From positions 28,218,399 through 28,282,398 of the forward strand of contig NC_092859.1 in the NCBI RefSeq assembly GCF_032062135.1: 64,000 nucleotides of DNA, read 5' to 3'. This stretch comes from Pyxicephalus adspersus (Eukaryota > Chordata > Amphibia > Anura > Pyxicephalidae). Shown here one piece after another: positions 58,942 through 64,000 of this stretch; position 1 is the stretch's first letter, and the number at the start of each line of letters is the position of its first letter. The position numbers and the translations under genes were made by a program. Below the pieces are notes generated by a model. It was not told the DNA's origin. It saw only the letters and a list, made by a program, of their open reading frames with translations, and did no database searches.

Positions 58942-61851
58942 TTAGCTGAAAAAGATCTCTCTGACATACTTTAAAGGATCATCATCGTCAGACTTAGTAT
59001 TGGATAAAACTGAGTGGTTTGTCAAGTCTTTGGGACGTGACAATGTCAGTTTTTGGCTACAGGATGCTTCTGGAGAAGTTGGAGATATCTCATCTTTGTC
59101 CGTGCAGAGGTCTTTTGTTTTTTCCTCTTCTATGTCAGTTTCAGCTTCCAGCTCACTGTCCTGCTCAATTTTACTCTAAAGTAGAAACACAATTACAGTT
59201 GTAAAAAGAGCAAGATGGAATTTGTTTTCCAACTGTACATTATTAGGCATAATAAGTTTCTTGGACATGTAAAAAGGGTTCTTTATACTAATAATACCAG
59301 CAACAATCTTCCAATGGGATTATATGTCAAAGTAGCTTGTTTTGTGCATTTAAACTACCAATGTTTTTTAATGAATCCTAACAAATGATGTATATAAACT
59401 GTCTGCAACTAAGCCTACCCCCTGTAGTACCCAGAGCTCACCACATTGTCTTCAGCCTTATGTCTTCAGCCTTACAATTGAAAGATTCAGAGCATCTCTT
59501 CAAGCTAAATTCTGTCATAAGCAAATATAGTGAAAAAAACATGTAATATGTGTATTCTTAGCTGAATCTTGGTGTACTTTGTGTATTTTTTCTAAATCAG
59601 CAATTAGGGGAAAACGTTGTCTCTGTTCTGTACCCCCTCCTGTAGTTTTCTAACTCTGCTCTATGCACAGACCATGTGCACTGCAATGGGGTGGCTGCTT
59701 TTTCTTTGCAGATATTTTATAACCAATAACTGGGTTTGTAAAGACATCTGATGCACACAATGAATTTATTTCCATTGTGATTACTGGTGAATGCATTTAA
59801 TTATATTTTGTTTTTATTATTTTTACCCAAAAACCCAGTTTATTGATGTTGCCTCTATCTAAGCAGTCATACTTCCCAAGGTCAGAAGAAGACCAAAGAG
59901 GAAGAGGAGACAGTGTGTCCAATGACCAGACGTCAGAAAAAAATAGAACATACTACAGGTGGGGGCCTCAGGGCGTGCAAGGGGTGACAGGGTTTAGGAG
60001 ATTTATTCAAACACTTTTTAATGATGACAAAGTTATTTTTAGTTGACTTGTAATTTTTAACCTCTAGTGGTCCAAACCCCCCAGCCCTTTCTTTTCTATG
60101 TTGGGCTGTACGTTCTGATGAATCAGCTAAGCTTTAAATCTTCAGATTAGAAACACAAAAGTCTGTTGATCTGTTTGCTTCAGTTGTATGTCACTTTTAT
60201 TACATACCTTGTGTAATATCTCTAATGCGTAGTCAACCAGTTCTTTTTCATTCATACAGTAAATGGTGCGCTTTTGGGGAGATCTGGACGTGCAATACAA
60301 AATGTACACAGTGAATATTTTTGGAAGCTCATTTTCAGATCATGCCTGTCTGCAATATCACACAAAAACACATCCTGGTTTTTAAAGCAGAACTAAACCC
60401 AAAGATAAAAAAGGAAGGGGAAGGTGATGTCCCATCAATAAAATAACCTTACCTGCCTAATCACATTTTTTAATTAGCTGCCATCCTTTCCCTTTTCTCC
60501 CTGTTTTTGCTCTGTGGCCATCCTAATAGGTCAGGATTCCTTCAGTCTCAGCAGCCACAGTCAGGATGTGCTGGGTACCTCGGAATCCTACTCTGAAGTG
60601 CACATATATAGGTCAGCAATTCACTTGACAGCTTTAGACAGTCATCAGGAAGGTGAGAATTGCAGAAGAGACATCACCTGTCCCTTTTATAATAAAGCCC
60701 TGCCTGAACCTAAACTTTAAAAAATGGAACTTGAGTTCCCCTTTAAAAGGAGCCTACCACCAGACCATTTTTTTCAAAAGACTCCTTACTTTGGGGTAAG
60801 GGCATGTAGGATAACAATATAGGCAATGAGGAGTTGGGAATGTTTTAATTATATATTATGCCAGCAGTAATTCCATTTTAAGGTTTTTGTTTTGCAGAAA
60901 ACATAGCAATCAATCAAGCAGATTTAATCTCTATAAAATGTGTGAGTTGTTATTTTCTGACAATTACGAAATTAAAGTGTGCAATATTATTGAGCTTTGT
61001 AAATTATATTTGACACAATAACCTCTACAAGCAACATGATGCGTCATTTTCTAGAAGCCTGTGTCTATGGACCCCACTGACAATGCTGAGCTGTTGTTCT
61101 GAATACGGAAGGAGCCTTAGGCTATGTATGCACATGCAAAATTTGTTGTTGGAAGGGGTCTTTCACGATCCTTTCCAACGACTTACGATTGCACTATGCA
61201 TGAACGCTCTACATACAGCACCATTTTCTATAAAGAGGGGAGGGGGAGAATGATGGAGCTGCACCCCACTGCGCTCTCTCTCCCTTCACTTCCATTACCA
61301 TCGTTCCTCATCCATCGTCTGTGGTTTTTGCCAGGACGGTCCTTCAGACGATGAGCCCTGTACACATGCAAGATTTTCGTCTCATATCAGCCCTGAGCCG
61401 TTTACCGAATGAGAACCATTGCACGTGTGTACCTAGCTTTAGAGTGACAGACAACACAATGTAATGTAAGATCTGCTGCCTGGTTGTCCCCTTCCTTAGA
61501 ACAATGTCACCTAACTGTCCAACAACCCAACTTCCTAGGGCTGCCACAACTGCAGGAGGGGTGGGTAATGAATTGGTAAGTGGGACGTAATACTGCTCCT
61601 CTGAATAAAAATTTCATATATTTCAAAACTAGCGTGAAAAAAAATTCTAAAACTTAAGTTCTAAAGCAAACTTTTTAAAAATCAGTTACTGAATTAATTT
61701 CAAGGTGAGTGGTCAAGGATTGGTGAAATGCTAAGTAATACCTGTCCTTTTTCTTCACACCACTTGCACATGGCTTCTTTGTGATTGGTTTGTCTTCCGT
61801 CATCCACTGTGGTAGGATCCTCTTTTTTGCTTTGGATTCATTGCTATCCAT
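58942..61851 (-). CDS. CYREN: CYREN, Ku-binding regulator of non-homologous end joining
   Basis: Three coding exons on the - strand: 61851-61742 (ATG at 61851), 60283-60208 and 59175-58942 (stop TAA 58944-58942). Splice sites are good (ACAG|GTATTA; CCAG acceptor; AAG|GTATGT; TTTAG acceptor), phases agree (2, 0), and the total is 139 residues. The N-terminus has KKRILPQWMTE, a Ku-binding motif like that of human CYREN (TRVLPSWLTAQ). The middle has RTIYCMNEKELVDYALEIL, matching human RTVYCMNEAEIVDVALGIL. The acidic C-terminus ends KYVREIFFS, matching the XLF-like Ku-binding motif at the human C-terminus. Human CYREN (formerly C7orf49/MRI) is 157 residues, so this one is slightly shorter, mainly in the disordered part. 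In mammals it binds Ku and modulates end joining. The order near TMEM140 fits human 7q33. Confidence 0.93.
60380..60748. mobile_element. MITE with TTAAAG-type inverted ends, in CYREN intron
   Basis: The left end is tttaaagcagaactaaaccc. The right end, aacttgagttccccttttaaa-like, is its inverted partner. It lies between the first and second coding exons of CYREN. The open frame at 60514-60720 inside it is not a gene. Confidence 0.6.
61115..61443. mobile_element. MITE with CTA(A/G)GCTA-type inverted ends, in CYREN intron
   Basis: The left end ttaggctatgtatgcacatg pairs as inverted repeat with the right end cacgtgtgtacctagcttta. Internal words (tccttcagacgatgag) may form further arms. It lies between the first two coding exons of CYREN. 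Confidence 0.65.
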
Positions 61852-61964
61852 TACACTAAATGATTTACATAAAAGAAAAATTACATTTTTTGTTACACTG
61901 AAATTTAAATAGATCTGAACCCTAAATGTACAGCGTTGCATTGCACATTATAAACAACTGCCAT

Positions 61965-62225
61965 TTTATTACTGATCTCTTGCAGCCTATGTCACCCCAC
62001 CAAAGTGCGAGATCGGGTGATGTAGGATGAAGACTGAGGACTGCACATGCCTGAGATCGGCAAATTTTTCTGTTCGAGCAAGGTATCCCAGGAGGCTTTG
62101 TGCTCCCATTCATCCTCGACCACCTAGGCGGCAGAGAATTAGGGGGCTGTGCTGCACCCTTTTTTTGGGTGCTGCACCTAAAACAACAAAATAAAAAAAC
62201 ACTTTTGGCTAGGTGCACTTCTAGG
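61965..62225 (-). repeat. interspersed repeat, reverse relative of 50550-50880
   Basis: Contains gcgagatcgggtgatgtagg, gagatcggcaaatttt and gctgcaccctttttttgggt. These are reverse complements of words in the intron of TMEM140-like gene B. It lies in the first intron of CYREN. Confidence 0.55.
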
Positions 62226-62511
62226 GGGCAATCACATTATAATATATAGCAGTAACCTGCACAGTAACGCATGATTTTATTCTGAATGGCACCTTGCTGG
62301 CAGACATACATTGCAGAAATGGTAATTGCACCATTGTTTGGTGTAGTTTCATGTATGGCAGCCCATTGCTTTAATATAAAACGTGCAGTCAGCTTATTGG
62401 CAGCTCCCAGAATTGATGCCAGTGATGTGATAACTGCTATCAGCAGCTTTATCTGATTAGCAGCTTTATCTGATCCCCTTTAATTCAGCTCAGCCCACGT
62501 GCTTCCCTTAC

Positions 62512-62620
62512 CTGCACACAGCCACTTCCGCATTCCAACAGCTCTGCGCCTCCCATACTGCGCTGCCACGCCCATTCCTGTCCTGCGCGGCGCAATGGAT
62601 TCTGGGAAGACTACCGCTGA
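62512..62620 (-). promoter_or_regulatory. CYREN non-coding first exon and CpG-rich promoter
   Basis: On the - strand a strong donor (TGTGCAG|GTAAGG, exon end at 62512) follows a CpG-rich stretch containing tccattgcgccgcgcagg and, just before it, cttcccagaatcc, resembling the TTCCCAGAATGC core of ZNF143 sites. Splicing to the acceptor at 61856 would place TGTA directly before the CYREN ATG. The exact transcription start cannot be seen. Confidence 0.55.
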
Positions 62621-62744
62621 AAATGTTGATTTGAAAAAGTTCAAAATGCATCTAACCATTTGTACAGCAGGTGGCGCTGTTCGCTGCACAGGAAGAACTG
62701 GAATTGCAGATTTCACTTTCTAATGCAGAATTGCTGTGTCCATT

Positions 62745-62850
62745 ATTATATTATTAATATTATTATTATTATTATTAATAAACAGGATTTATATAGCGCC
62801 AACATATTAAGCAGCGTTGTACATTAAATAGGGATCTCACTCAATGCCCA
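62745..62850. repeat. (ATT)n tract and repeat fragment
   Basis: A TTA/ATT trinucleotide run (62745-62780) is followed by aggatttatatagcgccaac, the start of the family seen in full at 28735-29240. Confidence 0.7.
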
Positions 62851-63714
62851 TTCTATACCTACCATAATAAATAATTAAAATATAACACTATTTGTTATAT
62901 GGAAGAGTTTATTGTTTGTGATAGATTTGTTCTGAGTTCTATTTGCTCTTCTGTAAACTCAATAAAAACCTAATAAAATGTATTTTAAAAAGGCAAAGGG
63001 ACCAAGTCCTGTACCTGAATTTAGATTTCTGCATACTAGTGGGAAGGCAGCTGAGAATTGAAGCAGCAGGGCACTGGAATTATCAAAAAAGAGCATTGTT
63101 ATATGTCCTAGTCCCTGTAAATGTCCCTTTAGCTGTGCAGCTTGGTGCGTTACATGAAGTGAAACAGTAACTTCTTTTGGCAGGATCAACAGGTAATGAA
63201 ATTATTTTTAAAGGGGTGGGGAGTTAGTGCTGGTGAACACATGAATATAATGTCATTTATATTTGATGGCAGGTCCACTTTAACCTGCATGAATGCTTTT
63301 GAGATGTAAATCTTGCAAATACAAATGGAAAGGACAGCAGAGGGAGTTGAACCCTGGACCCCAACTCTGCAAAGCGGGGGACGGGTATCAAACTCTGGCA
63401 AATGGACCCAATCTGGCCCGGCACATCCTTTTTTTTGGCCCCCACAAGAATTCTTAATATGAATTGCAGCTGGCCCACTGCTACTGCAATCTGTAGAGAT
63501 GACGGGCCATCTGCAATTCATATGAACTAGATCAATTCTAGTCCAGCGGCCTTTCTGCCTATGCGTGGCCCCGCATATAGACTCAAGTGATGACAGGAGT
63601 ATTAGTAGCAGCATCACTTGTGTCTATTGAACAGCAGCCTATGCGTGGAACCACAGTTTATACTGACAGGTAAGATCAATAATCAGGAATTATCAGGATT
63701 ACTATCAGGAATTA
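62851..63714. other. non-coding, with a repeat-like block at 63340-63610
   Basis: No gene recognised. The block 63340-63610 contains paired words such as ttaatatgaattgcagctgg and catctgcaattcatatgaac in inverted orientation, suggesting a mobile element fragment. Confidence 0.4.
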
Positions 63715-63736
63715 CCATGGAGCTATTGCTAAATTA

Positions 63737-63928
63737 ATTGTTTTACTGTGCCAGAGAATGCAATGTGAAACCAAATGAATGCAGCAATTCACTTTGCATT
63801 CTCTGGCAAAGTAAAACAATTATTTCAATAAGAAGAAATAAGAACACAAATAATTTAGATCAATCCACTGCATATTACTGCATGCTCTTCCCATGTGTTC
63901 TTGTTTCTTCTTATTGAGATTGTTTTGT
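63737..63928. repeat. nested inverted repeats
   Basis: An inner palindrome pairs attgttttactgtgccagag (63738-63757) with its near-perfect mirror ending at about 63821. A second pair matches caataagaagaaataagaac (63828-63847) with gttcttgtttcttcttattg (about 63897-63916). Probably a MITE; it may continue past the window end. Confidence 0.6.
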
Positions 63929-64000
63929 CAATAATTTTCAAGTTTGGCCTGCGACTTGGTCTAAATTTTTAATTTTGTCTGTCTGTGTATTTGAGTTCGA

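Noticed and set aside
60514..60720. 68-codon open frame in a CYREN intron
   Set aside because: It lies inside a MITE with inverted ends, with no domain or splice evidence.

Overview
This is eukaryotic, vertebrate-type DNA: AT-rich, with short exons between GT/AG introns and a dense load of interspersed repeats (hAT, L1, Helitron, tRNA-derived SINE, hairpin MITEs). The repeat families look like those of an anuran amphibian. That is a judgement by eye, not a database result. Most open frames in the window are chance or transposon frames; only four genes can be read as genes.

Layout. (1) 1-6.3 kb: AT-rich non-coding DNA. (2) 6.6-15.3 kb, + strand: eight splice-consistent exons forming the C-terminal 409 residues of a larger protein. 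I do not recognise the protein directly; AGBL3 is suggested only by position. Its introns hold a SINE and hairpin MITEs. (3) 16.0-20.1 kb: a dead hAT transposon with BED-finger and hATC remnants. (4) 20.16-33.2 kb and 33.93-53.98 kb: two direct-orientation copies of one segment, each carrying a two-exon TMEM140-like gene at its far end (30211-32248 and 50391-52235). The second copy is enlarged by a Helitron (34177-35090), a roughly 11-kb GTF2IRD2/ZBED-like hAT (about 39139-50190) that itself holds an L1 (39614-44931, flanked by a 15-bp target-site duplication), and a 703-bp TIR element (52981-53683). (5) 54.2-55.05 kb, - strand: a decayed intronless TRIM-type pseudogene. (6) 58.1-58.7 kb: a 5'-truncated L1 ORF2 tail. 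(7) 58.9-62.6 kb, - strand: a complete CYREN gene (regulator of non-homologous end joining) with both Ku-binding motifs, a probable non-coding first exon and a CpG-rich promoter. (8) 62.7-64 kb: repeats.

The gene set TMEM140 plus CYREN matches the human 7q33 neighbourhood AGBL3-CYREN-TMEM140, which supports the identifications and makes AGBL3 the natural candidate for the first gene. I see no operon-like system, CRISPR array, tRNA or rRNA gene. The most notable features are the young tandem duplication of TMEM140 with a conserved four-codon upstream ORF, the layered insertions that can be ordered against the unoccupied paralogous sites, and an exon-like unit with strong splice sites inside an unclassified GC-rich insert (46597-48337).
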